From Syntrophorhabdales bacterium (lineage in GTDB: Bacteria > Desulfobacterota > Syntrophorhabdia > Syntrophorhabdales > Syntrophorhabdaceae): DNA of 47,911 bases. Below, in pieces: positions 37,168 to 44,559 of the stretch (its first letter is position 1; each line of letters starts with the position of its first letter). The stretch is taken from NCBI GenBank assembly GCA_018052995.1, contig JAGPMK010000004.1:1-47911 (forward strand). The letters are read 5' to 3'. Position numbers and translations under genes: made by a program. The notes below the pieces were generated by a model, which saw nothing but the letters and a program-made list of their open reading frames with translations, had not been told where the DNA came from and searched no databases.

Positions 37168-38799
37168 ATAGAACTCTTTGGCAACATAAACGGCTTAAAT
37201 CACCTCATCAAAAGAAGACTCCTAAGGCTATACCATAAAAGAATAGAGCCATCCAAGGTAATCACGCATGACGCTGCAATGGTCATGACGATGATCTCCG
37301 TGGAGATATCAAGGCAGGTAGGCGTCCTCATCAACCGCAGGGGACTAATAGAATATGTTATTGTAGGTGACAAAAACAGGATAGAGATACCGAGACTTGC
37401 TACAGAGCGGGTGGGGAGGGCAAGGTTCAGGGGACTGAGGTTTATCCATACTCACCTGAATAATGAGCTCCTCACAAAAGAAGACCTCACTGATCTCGGG
37501 CTATTGCAGCTTGATATGGTCGGCTGCATAACAGATATTAAAGGCTCTGTTCCAGGTGCTATCCATATAGGCTATCTTATACCGGAAAACAAGAAACAAA
37601 AGGCATGGGCTTTTATGGGGCCAGTGGATATAGATGCCCTCGACCTTAATTTTACTGAGTTTATCATAGAGCTTGAGAATGAGTTTGTAAGAGAAAGGGG
37701 CGGGTTTCATCTTCTTGATGGCCAAAAAGAAAGGGCTGTCCTCATATCTGTTGTCTCCCCTGGCTCAAAAAAAATCCCAGATGACCATATAACAGAACTA
37801 AAAGAACTCTGCTATTCAGCTGGTATAACAATCCTTGATACTGTAATACAGAGACCCAAGGGGCTTCATCCCACCTACCTAATAGGCAAGGGTAAGATGG
37901 AGGAGGTGATAATGAAATGCCAGCAGCTTGGTGCTGATTTAATTGTCTTTGATGAGGGATTAACCCCTGGCCAGATAAACAATATATCATCCATAACAGA
38001 ACTGAATGTTATTGACCGTAATCAGCTCATACTTGACATATTTGCCCAGAGGGCAAAGACAAATGAGGCAAAAATACAGGTCGAGCTTGCACAATTAAGA
38101 TATATACTTCCAAGGCTTGCAGGCATAAACACTGCCTTTTCAAGGATAACAGGTCGTATTGGGACAAGGGGTCCTGGCGAGACAAAGCTTGATGTGGATA
38201 AACGAAGGATCAGAGAGAAGATTGCATTCCTTGAGAGAAGACTCAGGGATATAGAAGAAATAAGGGATAGGAAAAGGGAGAGGAGAAGGGCATCAGGGAT
38301 ACCAGTGGTATCCATAGTGGGTTACACAAATTCTGGCAAATCAACACTCCTGAATCTTTTAACAAAAAGTAGGGTAGAGGTCCAGGACATGGCTTTCAGC
38401 ACTTTAAATCCTACAACAAGGATCATAAAATATCCTGAAAGAAAAGACATAATCCTTACAGATACCGTGGGTTTTATAAAAAATCTCCCCGATGTTCTGC
38501 TTAAGGCATTCATAGCCACCCTTGAGGAATTGCTGGATGCCGATCTACTGCTCCATCTTGTAGATGTAAGTTCCCCTGATTTCGAAGAGAGAATCAGGGT
38601 GGTTGATGAGATATTAAGACTGCTTAATCTCCATAACAAGGAAAGACTGATTGTCTTTAATAAGATAGATAAAACAGACCGATTTTTTATAAAATATGTT
38701 GAAAATAGATACAATGCTGTATCCATATCGTGTGTAAAAAAGGAGGGGATAGAGAGGCTTGTGGAAACCATAGAGAATAGAATAAAATCATTAAGATAA
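37168..38799 (+). CDS. hflX: GTPase HflX
   Basis: HflX is a ribosome-associated GTPase that splits stalled ribosomes. The N-terminal HflX domain is followed by the GTPase domain with G1 GYTNSGKST, G3 DTVGF and G4 NKID. From the first ATG (37279) it has 506 residues. Family-like sequence continues in frame upstream (GNINGLNHLIKRRLLRLYHK), yet no ATG, GTG or TTG occurs between there and the rlmN stop. GAGGGGG at 37155-37161 points to ATA 37168 as a non-standard start, giving 543 residues. I annotate that longer form; the start is uncertain. Confidence 0.85.
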   Translation: MELFGNINGLNHLIKRRLLRLYHKRIEPSKVITHDAAMVMTMISVEISRQVGVLINRRGLIEYVIVGDKNRIEIPRLATERVGRARFRGLRFIHTHLNNELLTKEDLTDLGLLQLDMVGCITDIKGSVPGAIHIGYLIPENKKQKAWAFMGPVDIDALDLNFTEFIIELENEFVRERGGFHLLDGQKERAVLISVVSPGSKKIPDDHITELKELCYSAGITILDTVIQRPKGLHPTYLIGKGKMEEVIMKCQQLGADLIVFDEGLTPGQINNISSITELNVIDRNQLILDIFAQRAKTNEAKIQVELAQLRYILPRLAGINTAFSRITGRIGTRGPGETKLDVDKRRIREKIAFLERRLRDIEEIRDRKRERRRASGIPVVSIVGYTNSGKSTLLNLLTKSRVEVQDMAFSTLNPTTRIIKYPERKDIILTDTVGFIKNLPDVLLKAFIATLEELLDADLLLHLVDVSSPDFEERIRVVDEILRLLNLHNKERLIVFNKIDKTDRFFIKYVENRYNAVSISCVKKEGIERLVETIENRIKSLR

Positions 38800-38987
38800 G
38801 AAACCTTGCAAAAAAGATAACCACTACAGCCGTCTTTAGTTTTTTAAGAAATCGAGAAATAGCATTAATTTATCCTTTTCCTTTAAAGATAAGACTTTGC
38901 AATAGGTCTTGATAAAAAGCTTGAATAAAAAGAAAATTTTTTATATTTTATATTTTATTTTAAAGATAAAATCTAAAGAGGTGCTAA

Positions 38988-39428
38988 ATGGAAAAAGTAG
39001 GGAGTGTATTAGAAAAGAAAGGTTCCACTGTATGGACTATAAGTCCAGATGCAATAGTTTACCGTGCCCTTGAGATGATGAGCAATAAAGGGGTAGGTGC
39101 CCTTGTAGTAGTAAATGAAAAAGGCAAGGTCGAGGGTATTATATCAGAGCGTGACTATGCAAGAAAGGTGATACTTCAGGGTAAATCATCAAAGGAGACC
39201 TATGTCAAGGAGATCATGACTACTGAACTCTTTGTGGTTAATCGATCCACAAGCCTTGAAGAGTGTATGGGCATTATGACAGAAAAAAGGATACGACATC
39301 TCCCTGTAATCGAAGACGACAAGCTTATTGGCATAATATCCATAGGAGATGTTCTTAAGGCGATCATTGAGGCTCAGGGCATAATGATCGAGCATCTGAG
39401 CAATTATATTATGGGAGGTTATGTATAA
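38988..39428 (+). CDS. Tandem CBS-domain protein
   Basis: A 146-residue protein made of two CBS motifs (about residues 10-65 and 75-130), with GVGALVVVNEKGKVEGIISERDY and RIRHLPVIEDDKLIGIISIGDV. CBS pairs bind adenosyl ligands such as AMP, ATP or SAM and usually sense energy state. No catalytic domain is attached, so the partner is unknown. GAGGTG precedes the ATG. A strong terminator follows, so it is a single-gene unit. The 188 bases before it are very AT-rich and probably hold its promoter. Confidence 0.88.
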   Translation: MEKVGSVLEKKGSTVWTISPDAIVYRALEMMSNKGVGALVVVNEKGKVEGIISERDYARKVILQGKSSKETYVKEIMTTELFVVNRSTSLEECMGIMTEKRIRHLPVIEDDKLIGIISIGDVLKAIIEAQGIMIEHLSNYIMGGYV

Positions 39429-39507
39429 GACAAAAATTAAACTGTAATGTAACACCCTTTATTACAAAGCTGTCGAATAACATAATTAAATACATTTTTA
39501 TAATTTT

Positions 39508-39540
39508 ATGCCCCGTGGCTAAGGCGGGGCATTTTATTTT
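39508..39540 (+). terminator. Intrinsic terminator after the CBS gene
   Basis: ATGCCCCG (39508-39515) pairs perfectly with CGGGGCAT (39525-39532), followed by TTATTTT. It separates the CBS gene from the hydrogenase operon, so the latter needs its own promoter. Confidence 0.88.
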
Positions 39541-39696
39541 ATTATTCACAACCCTTTAAAGGTCTCGAGGATGATAAAAATTTTTCTGATTTTGCAAAAT
39601 TTTTATTGAAAAAGATCAAAAGAGTTTGATAAAATTTTCACAAGTAGTATAAACATACACAACAATGAAGGGGATCTCTTATAATCAAAAACATTT
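39541..39696 (+). promoter_or_regulatory. AT-rich upstream region with palindromes (possible activator sites)
   Basis: This stretch between the terminator and the sigma-54 promoter holds no gene. It contains two inverted repeats: ATTTTGCAAAAT (39589-39600), a perfect palindrome, and ATCAAA-AGAG-TTTGAT (39615-39630). The second is about 100 bases before the predicted transcription start, where enhancer-binding proteins of sigma-54 systems usually bind. No known activator site was recognised. Confidence 0.4.
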
Positions 39697-39712
39697 TGGC
39701 ACAAACTTTGCA
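39697..39712 (+). promoter_or_regulatory. Sigma-54 (RpoN) promoter for the hydrogenase operon
   Basis: TTGGCACAAACTTTGCA (39696-39712) matches the sigma-54 consensus YTGGCACrNNNNTTGCW at every defined position. The -24 GG (39698-39699) and -12 GC (39710-39711) are ten bases apart as required. Transcription would start about 12 bases further on, near 39724, ten bases before the first gene. Such promoters need an activator ATPase, so expression of the operon is probably switched by a specific signal. Confidence 0.85.
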
Positions 39713-39734
39713 AATTTTTTATAATAATGAATAG

Positions 39735-40286
39735 ATGGCTCACAAAATGATGGATGATATCTGTGCCCACATAACTGACATAGCTGCCAACGCCATATCT
39801 GCAGAGGCGAAAAAAGTTTTTGTTTTTTTGGAAAAAAGCATCATCAATAATAGGTTGTATCTAAAGGTATCTGATAATGGAAAGGGGATGGATGAAGAGA
39901 CTGTTAAAAGGGTTATTGATCCTTTTTTCTCTACAAAAACAGGGCGTAAGGTAGGGCTAGGCATCCCTCTACTTAAGGGCACTGCTGAGACCTGCGGTGG
40001 CTATTTTAATATAAAAAGCAATCCAGGTAAAGGCACTGAGATAGAGGCATCCTTTCAGCTGGACCACCCTGACCTACCACCTATAGGAAGGCTGAAGGAT
40101 ACCATCCTAATACTTACTGTAAGCAATCCAGAGGCTGATTTTTTATTCAACATAAAAAACGACGTCGTCAATTTCATCTTTGATACTGAGGAAATAAAGG
40201 GACTCCTAGATGGTATGCCCATTAACAGTCCTGAAGTGATAAAATTTTTAACCAATTATCTTGACGAACATCTGAAATTTATTTAA
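39735..40286 (+). CDS. Orphan HATPase (histidine-kinase-like ATP-binding) protein
   Basis: A 183-residue protein whose first 110 residues are a HATPase_c domain: N box HITDIAANAISAEA, G1 box DNGKGM and G2 box GLGIPLLKG. There is no sensor, phospho-acceptor histidine or membrane segment. A C-terminal part (about 115-183) has no recognised domain. Similar HATPase genes are known before NuoE/NuoF hydrogenase genes in other anaerobes, suggesting a regulatory or assembly role, but I cannot say which. It is the first gene after the sigma-54 promoter. No clear ribosome-binding site. Confidence 0.8.
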   Translation: MAHKMMDDICAHITDIAANAISAEAKKVFVFLEKSIINNRLYLKVSDNGKGMDEETVKRVIDPFFSTKTGRKVGLGIPLLKGTAETCGGYFNIKSNPGKGTEIEASFQLDHPDLPPIGRLKDTILILTVSNPEADFLFNIKNDVVNFIFDTEEIKGLLDGMPINSPEVIKFLTNYLDEHLKFI

Positions 40287-40317
40287 TGTTAACAGTAAAA
40301 GAAGGAGGGGATTAATC

Positions 40318-40677
40318 ATGAAGTTAGAAGATCTAAAAAAGATAAGGGAACAGGCATCCAGGGATATTGAATTAAGACAGAAACAGGCAAGGGTGAAGAT
40401 AGTGGTTGGCATGGGAACGAGCGGGATAGCAGCAGGCGCCCGGGATGTCCTGAAGGCTCTCCTTGATGAGATAGCCAGTCGCAATCTCACCGATGTTATG
40501 GTGACCCAGACAGGAGAAAAGGGCCTGGCCTCCCATGAACCCATAATTGAGGTCCATGAAGAGGGCAGGGATGTGGTTATCTATGGAAATATCGATGCGG
40601 ATAAGGCAAGAAAGATTATTGCCGAACACATAGTAAATCACAATCCTGTTTCAGAGTATGTAATAGAAGTTAAATAA
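40318..40677 (+). CDS. hndB: HndB-like thioredoxin-fold protein lacking the [2Fe-2S] cysteines
   Basis: A 119-residue protein of the HndB type, the small [2Fe-2S] thioredoxin-like subunit of tetrameric NADP-reducing hydrogenases. The framework is well kept (VVGMGTSGIAAGARDVLKAL, then TQTGEKGLASHEPIIEV). However, cysteines that the family usually has in GTCGIAAGAR and TGCKGLC are Ser, Glu and Ala, and the protein contains no cysteine at all. It cannot hold the usual cluster. AGGAGGGG gives a strong start. It lies 31 bases after the HATPase gene and before the NuoE-like gene. Confidence 0.88.
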   Translation: MKLEDLKKIREQASRDIELRQKQARVKIVVGMGTSGIAAGARDVLKALLDEIASRNLTDVMVTQTGEKGLASHEPIIEVHEEGRDVVIYGNIDADKARKIIAEHIVNHNPVSEYVIEVK

Positions 40678-40694
40678 AACAGGGGGTGATTATC

Positions 40695-41153
40695 TTGACC
40701 AGAGAAGAGATACTAAAGAAGTATGACCCAAGCCTTGATAACATACTCTATATACTCCATGACCTTCAAGACAACAACCCGCAGCACTATATTGCAAAAG
40801 AGGATATAGAGGCATGTGCCAATTATCTGAATATCCCCTATAGTTATATTCGTGGTGTGGTGACCTTTTACTCCATGTTCAGTCTGCAGCCAAGAGGCCG
40901 TTATATTATCAGGCTCTGTGAATCGCCTCCATGCCACCTAATGGGTTCAGAATCGCTCCTTGAATATCTGAAAAAGAGGCTAAAGGTGAACATAGGCGAG
41001 ACTACAGGGGATGGTGTGTTTACCCTTGAGCTTACAAGCTGCCTCGGCATATGCGGTGTAGCCCCTGCCATGATGATAAACGAAGAGATGGTAGGCAATC
41101 TCACGCCTGAAAAGGTTGATGCCATCCTCGAAGAAAGGAGACAGACCTCATGA
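40695..41153 (+). CDS. hndA: HndA/NuoE-like [2Fe-2S] hydrogenase subunit
   Basis: About 152 residues, the NuoE-type subunit of NAD(P)-linked hydrogenases. Four cluster cysteines are present: RLCESPPCHLMG (C-x4-C) and TSCLGICGVAP (C-x3-C). The helical N-terminal part contains YIRGVVTFYSMF. Start choice: a GTG at 40686 is possible, but AGGGGGTGAT (40681-40690) is nearly the full anti-Shine-Dalgarno complement and sits correctly for TTG 40695, which I prefer. The stop overlaps the hndC start as ATGA. Confidence 0.92.
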   Translation: MTREEILKKYDPSLDNILYILHDLQDNNPQHYIAKEDIEACANYLNIPYSYIRGVVTFYSMFSLQPRGRYIIRLCESPPCHLMGSESLLEYLKKRLKVNIGETTGDGVFTLELTSCLGICGVAPAMMINEEMVGNLTPEKVDAILEERRQTS

Positions 41154-42730
41154 ATATTGTCCGTAACCATATATTGATCAGTATAGATGCGGGCACCATT
41201 ATGTCTGGTGCCAGGGCTGTAGAAGATGCCCTTATAAAAGAATTAACAAAATACGGGCTGGATAAGGAGATATCTGTCCTTGAGACAGGGAGCCTTGGAA
41301 TAACAGGAAGGGGTGTTGTCCTTGTTGTATACCCTGAGGGTATCTACTATGCCAATGTCACAGCAAAGGATGTCCCTGAACTTGTGGAGGAACATCTGTT
41401 AAAAGGCAGGCCATTAAAAAGGCTTATCCTGACCGAGGCGCCAAAAAGGACCATTATAATAAAAGAAAAAACTGGTCTTTTAAAGGAACAGCCAAGAATA
41501 GTTTTGAAGAATTGTGGATTCATAAACCCTGAGAATATAGATGAATACATAGCTGCCGGCGGATATGAGGCAATTGCAAAAGCCTTACAGACCATGACCC
41601 CTGTGGATGTGGTAAATGAGGTTAAGGAATCAGGGCTTTTGGGAAGAGGTGGCGCTGGCTTTCCAACAGGTCTTAAGTGGGAATTCGCCATCAAAACACC
41701 AGGGGATGAAAAATTCGTCATATGTAATGCCGACGAGGGTGAGCCAGGGACATTCAAGGATAGGCTCATCCTTGAGGGAGATCCCCACAAACTTATAGAA
41801 GGCATGCTTATTGCAGGTTATGCAATAAAGGCTACAGTGGGTTTTGTGTATATAAGGGGAGAATATAGTCTCTCTATAGAGCGTATTGAAAAGGCAATAG
41901 CAGATGCAAGGGCATACGGGCTCCTCGGGAAGAACATACTCGAGAGTAGTTTCAATTTTGATATATTTGTAAAAAAAGGTGCCGGGGCATATATATGCGG
42001 TGAAGAGACAGCACTCATTGAATCCCTTGAAGGTAAGAGAGGCCACCCAAGAAACAAACCGCCTTTTCCGATAAATGCAGGTCTCTGGGGAAAACCAACC
42101 CTTGTGAATAATGTGGAGACACTGGCAAATGTCCCTGAGATTATAAGAAATGGTGCAGCATGGTATAAAGGTTATGGCACAGAAAAATGCAGCGGGACAA
42201 AGGTCTACACCATACTTGGTCATGTGGCAACACCTGGACTTATAGAGACACAGATGGGCACTACCCTGAAAGAGATCATATTTGAATACGGTGGCGGCAT
42301 AAAGGATGGAAAGGCATTTAAGGGTGCCCTCATAGGTGGTGCAGCAGGTGCCTTCATAGGCTCAGAGATGCTTGATGTGAAGATGGATTTTATAAACCTG
42401 AGAGAATATGCGGCAGCCCTTGGTTCCGGTGCAATCCTTGTAATGAACGAGGAGACAGATATGGTGGATATGCTAAAAAGCGTCCTCCATTTCTTTAAAC
42501 ATGAATCATGTGGACACTGCGTGCCGTGTCGACTCGGAACAGCGAAGCTTGTGGACATAATAGACAGGTTTGCCCTATCTAAAGGTAAAAGGAAGGATAT
42601 TGATGACCTCATAGATATAACCCAAGTAATGAAAGGCGCATCGTTCTGCCCCCTTGGACAATCAGTTTCCCTGCCAGTCTCAAGTGCACTGAAATATTTC
42701 AGGGATGAATTCATGGCAAGGGTATCTTAG
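41150..42730 (+). CDS. hndC: HndC/NuoF-like NAD(P)H-binding hydrogenase subunit, reduced form
   Basis: A 526-residue flavoprotein that exchanges electrons with NAD(P)H. The FMN/NADH region is intact (GRGGAGFPTGLKW, CNADEGEPGTFKDR, GAGAYICGEETAL), as is the NuoF [4Fe-4S] site (ESCGHCVPCRLGT with a later FCPLG). The N-terminal thioredoxin-like domain (about residues 1-90) keeps its fold, but all four cluster cysteines are Ser or Thr. The usual C-terminal double [4Fe-4S] ferredoxin domain is absent; the protein ends after KYFRDEFMARVS. It thus has fewer clusters than bifurcating HydB/HndC. Confidence 0.94.
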   Translation: MNIVRNHILISIDAGTIMSGARAVEDALIKELTKYGLDKEISVLETGSLGITGRGVVLVVYPEGIYYANVTAKDVPELVEEHLLKGRPLKRLILTEAPKRTIIIKEKTGLLKEQPRIVLKNCGFINPENIDEYIAAGGYEAIAKALQTMTPVDVVNEVKESGLLGRGGAGFPTGLKWEFAIKTPGDEKFVICNADEGEPGTFKDRLILEGDPHKLIEGMLIAGYAIKATVGFVYIRGEYSLSIERIEKAIADARAYGLLGKNILESSFNFDIFVKKGAGAYICGEETALIESLEGKRGHPRNKPPFPINAGLWGKPTLVNNVETLANVPEIIRNGAAWYKGYGTEKCSGTKVYTILGHVATPGLIETQMGTTLKEIIFEYGGGIKDGKAFKGALIGGAAGAFIGSEMLDVKMDFINLREYAAALGSGAILVMNEETDMVDMLKSVLHFFKHESCGHCVPCRLGTAKLVDIIDRFALSKGKRKDIDDLIDITQVMKGASFCPLGQSVSLPVSSALKYFRDEFMARVS

Positions 42731-42771
42731 GAGATGAACATAATAAAAACTCATTTAAAAAGGATAAGACT

Positions 42772-44529
42772 ATGATCAAGGCAACTATTAATAATATAGA
42801 GGTAGAGGTTAAGGAAGGGACAACTATCCTTGAGGCTGCAAAAAAGGCTGGTTTTATTATACCCACCCTGTGCTACCATCCAGATCTAAAACCAAAGGGT
42901 TCATGCGGCATATGTGTGGTAGAGGTAGAGGGCATGCCAGCCCTTAAAAGGGCATGCATGACCGAGGTAGTCAATGGCTGGAGAATACACACAAATACCC
43001 CATCTGTAAGGACCACAAGAAAGACTTTAGTAGAACTTATACTTGCAGACCATGATATGGACTGCCCTACTTGTATAAAAAATAACCGTTGTGAGCTGCA
43101 GAGCCTGGCGGCAACGCTCGGCATCACAGATATTAGATACAGAAAGAGTGATGAAGCCAAAAAGAAGATAGACGATACAAGCCTATCCATCGTGAGAAAT
43201 CCCAATAAGTGTATCCTCTGCGAAAGATGCATCCAGGTATGTGAGGAGATCCAGACGGTCAATGCCCTTGCATTAAGTAAAAGAGGCTCAGAGACTATTA
43301 TTACGGATGCATTTGATGTGGGGATTGGAAACAGTGTGTGTGTAAATTGCGGACAATGCACTGTGTTCTGCCCTGTAGGTGCACTATATGAAAAAAGCGA
43401 TATAGAAAAGGTCTGGGAGGCAATCAATGACCCTGAAAAACATGTGGTAGTCCAGGAGGCGCCTGCCATAAGGGCGATGCTTGGCGAGGAGTTCGGTATG
43501 GAGCCTGGAACACTTGTGGCAGGAAAAATGCATGCAGCCCTTAGAAGGATGAGGTTTGATGCAGTCTTTGACACGAATTTTACTGCTGATTTAACCATCC
43601 TTGAGGAGGGGACAGAGATAGTAGGCAGGATAACAGGCGGCGGAAAACTACCTGTTATCACATCATGTAGCCCTGGCTGGGTAAAATTCATGGAGACATT
43701 CTATCCACATCTGTCAGAGTATGTATCAACTGCAAAATCTCCACAGCAGATGTTCGGCGCCCTTTCAAAGACATATTATGCAGAGATAAAAGGCATCCCC
43801 CCTGAAAAGATAGTGTCTGTATCTATTATGCCCTGCACTGCAAAGAAGTTTGAATGCAAAAGACCTGAGATGACAGATAGTGGTTATACTGATGTGGATT
43901 ATGTTCTCACTACCAGAGAGATTGCAAGGATGTTGAAGGAGGCAGGCATTGACTTAAAAGATATGCCTGATGAGCCTGCTGATGACCCAATGGGTGAATA
44001 TACAGGGGCTGCGACAATCTTTGGTGTAACAGGCGGTGTTATGGAGGCCGCACTTCGTTCAGCATACTTCCTTGTTACAGGCAGAGAGCTTGAGAATGTG
44101 GACATTGTGGCTGTAAGGGGTATGGAAGGCATCAAAGAGGCAGAGATAGACGTGGGTGGTTTAAAATTAAAGGTTGCCGTTGCCCATGGCCTTGGCAATG
44201 CCCGTAAGATACTTGATAAGGTAACAGGGCAACTCAAAAATAATGGCAAGAGCGAATATCATGCCATTGAGATTATGGCATGTCCAGGTGGATGTGTAGG
44301 TGGCGGTGGTCAGCCCTGGGGTAGCGATATGGCACGAAGGGCACGTAGAGGAGAGACCCTCCTTGAGGAAGATAGGTCCCTACCTTATCGTCGTTCCCAT
44401 GAAAATCCATCAATAAAACTTGTATATGAACGATACCTTGAAAAACCAAATTCAGAAAAGGCACACCATCTCCTGCATACGCACTATTTCAAAAGAAGCA
44501 GGATTGACGGGAAGATAATAAATGATTGA
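42772..44529 (+). CDS. hndD: [FeFe] hydrogenase catalytic subunit (HndD/HydA-like)
   Basis: A 585-residue hydrogen-activating subunit. In order: plant-type [2Fe-2S] domain (GSCGICVVEVEG), the His-Cys3 cluster (HDMDCPTCIKNNRC), two [4Fe-4S] clusters (CILCERCIQVC, CVNCGQCTVFCP) and the H-cluster domain. H-cluster cysteines are Cys299 (TSCSPGW), Cys355 (MPCTAKKFE), Cys504 and Cys508 (ACPGGCVGGGGQP). The second residue of the usual TSCCP is Ser300. The C-terminal small-subunit-like tail is fused. It accepts or donates electrons through HndA and HndC. No maturation genes (hydE, hydF, hydG) are in the window. Confidence 0.96.
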   Translation: MIKATINNIEVEVKEGTTILEAAKKAGFIIPTLCYHPDLKPKGSCGICVVEVEGMPALKRACMTEVVNGWRIHTNTPSVRTTRKTLVELILADHDMDCPTCIKNNRCELQSLAATLGITDIRYRKSDEAKKKIDDTSLSIVRNPNKCILCERCIQVCEEIQTVNALALSKRGSETIITDAFDVGIGNSVCVNCGQCTVFCPVGALYEKSDIEKVWEAINDPEKHVVVQEAPAIRAMLGEEFGMEPGTLVAGKMHAALRRMRFDAVFDTNFTADLTILEEGTEIVGRITGGGKLPVITSCSPGWVKFMETFYPHLSEYVSTAKSPQQMFGALSKTYYAEIKGIPPEKIVSVSIMPCTAKKFECKRPEMTDSGYTDVDYVLTTREIARMLKEAGIDLKDMPDEPADDPMGEYTGAATIFGVTGGVMEAALRSAYFLVTGRELENVDIVAVRGMEGIKEAEIDVGGLKLKVAVAHGLGNARKILDKVTGQLKNNGKSEYHAIEIMACPGGCVGGGGQPWGSDMARRARRGETLLEEDRSLPYRRSHENPSIKLVYERYLEKPNSEKAHHLLHTHYFKRSRIDGKIIND

Positions 44530-44559
44530 AGAATTTTTATTGAGTCATAAGGAGGAGAG

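Noticed and set aside
42734-42775. A 13-codon frame before hndD whose TGA overlaps the hndD ATG (ATGA)
   Set aside because: AGGAG touches its ATG with no spacer, so initiation is doubtful, and hndD has its own AGGA site; it is not strong enough to call an upstream control peptide.
42873-43691. A 272-codon open frame antisense to the [FeFe] hydrogenase gene
   Set aside because: It is a shadow of a well-supported coding frame, with composition set by the opposite strand and no ribosome-binding site.
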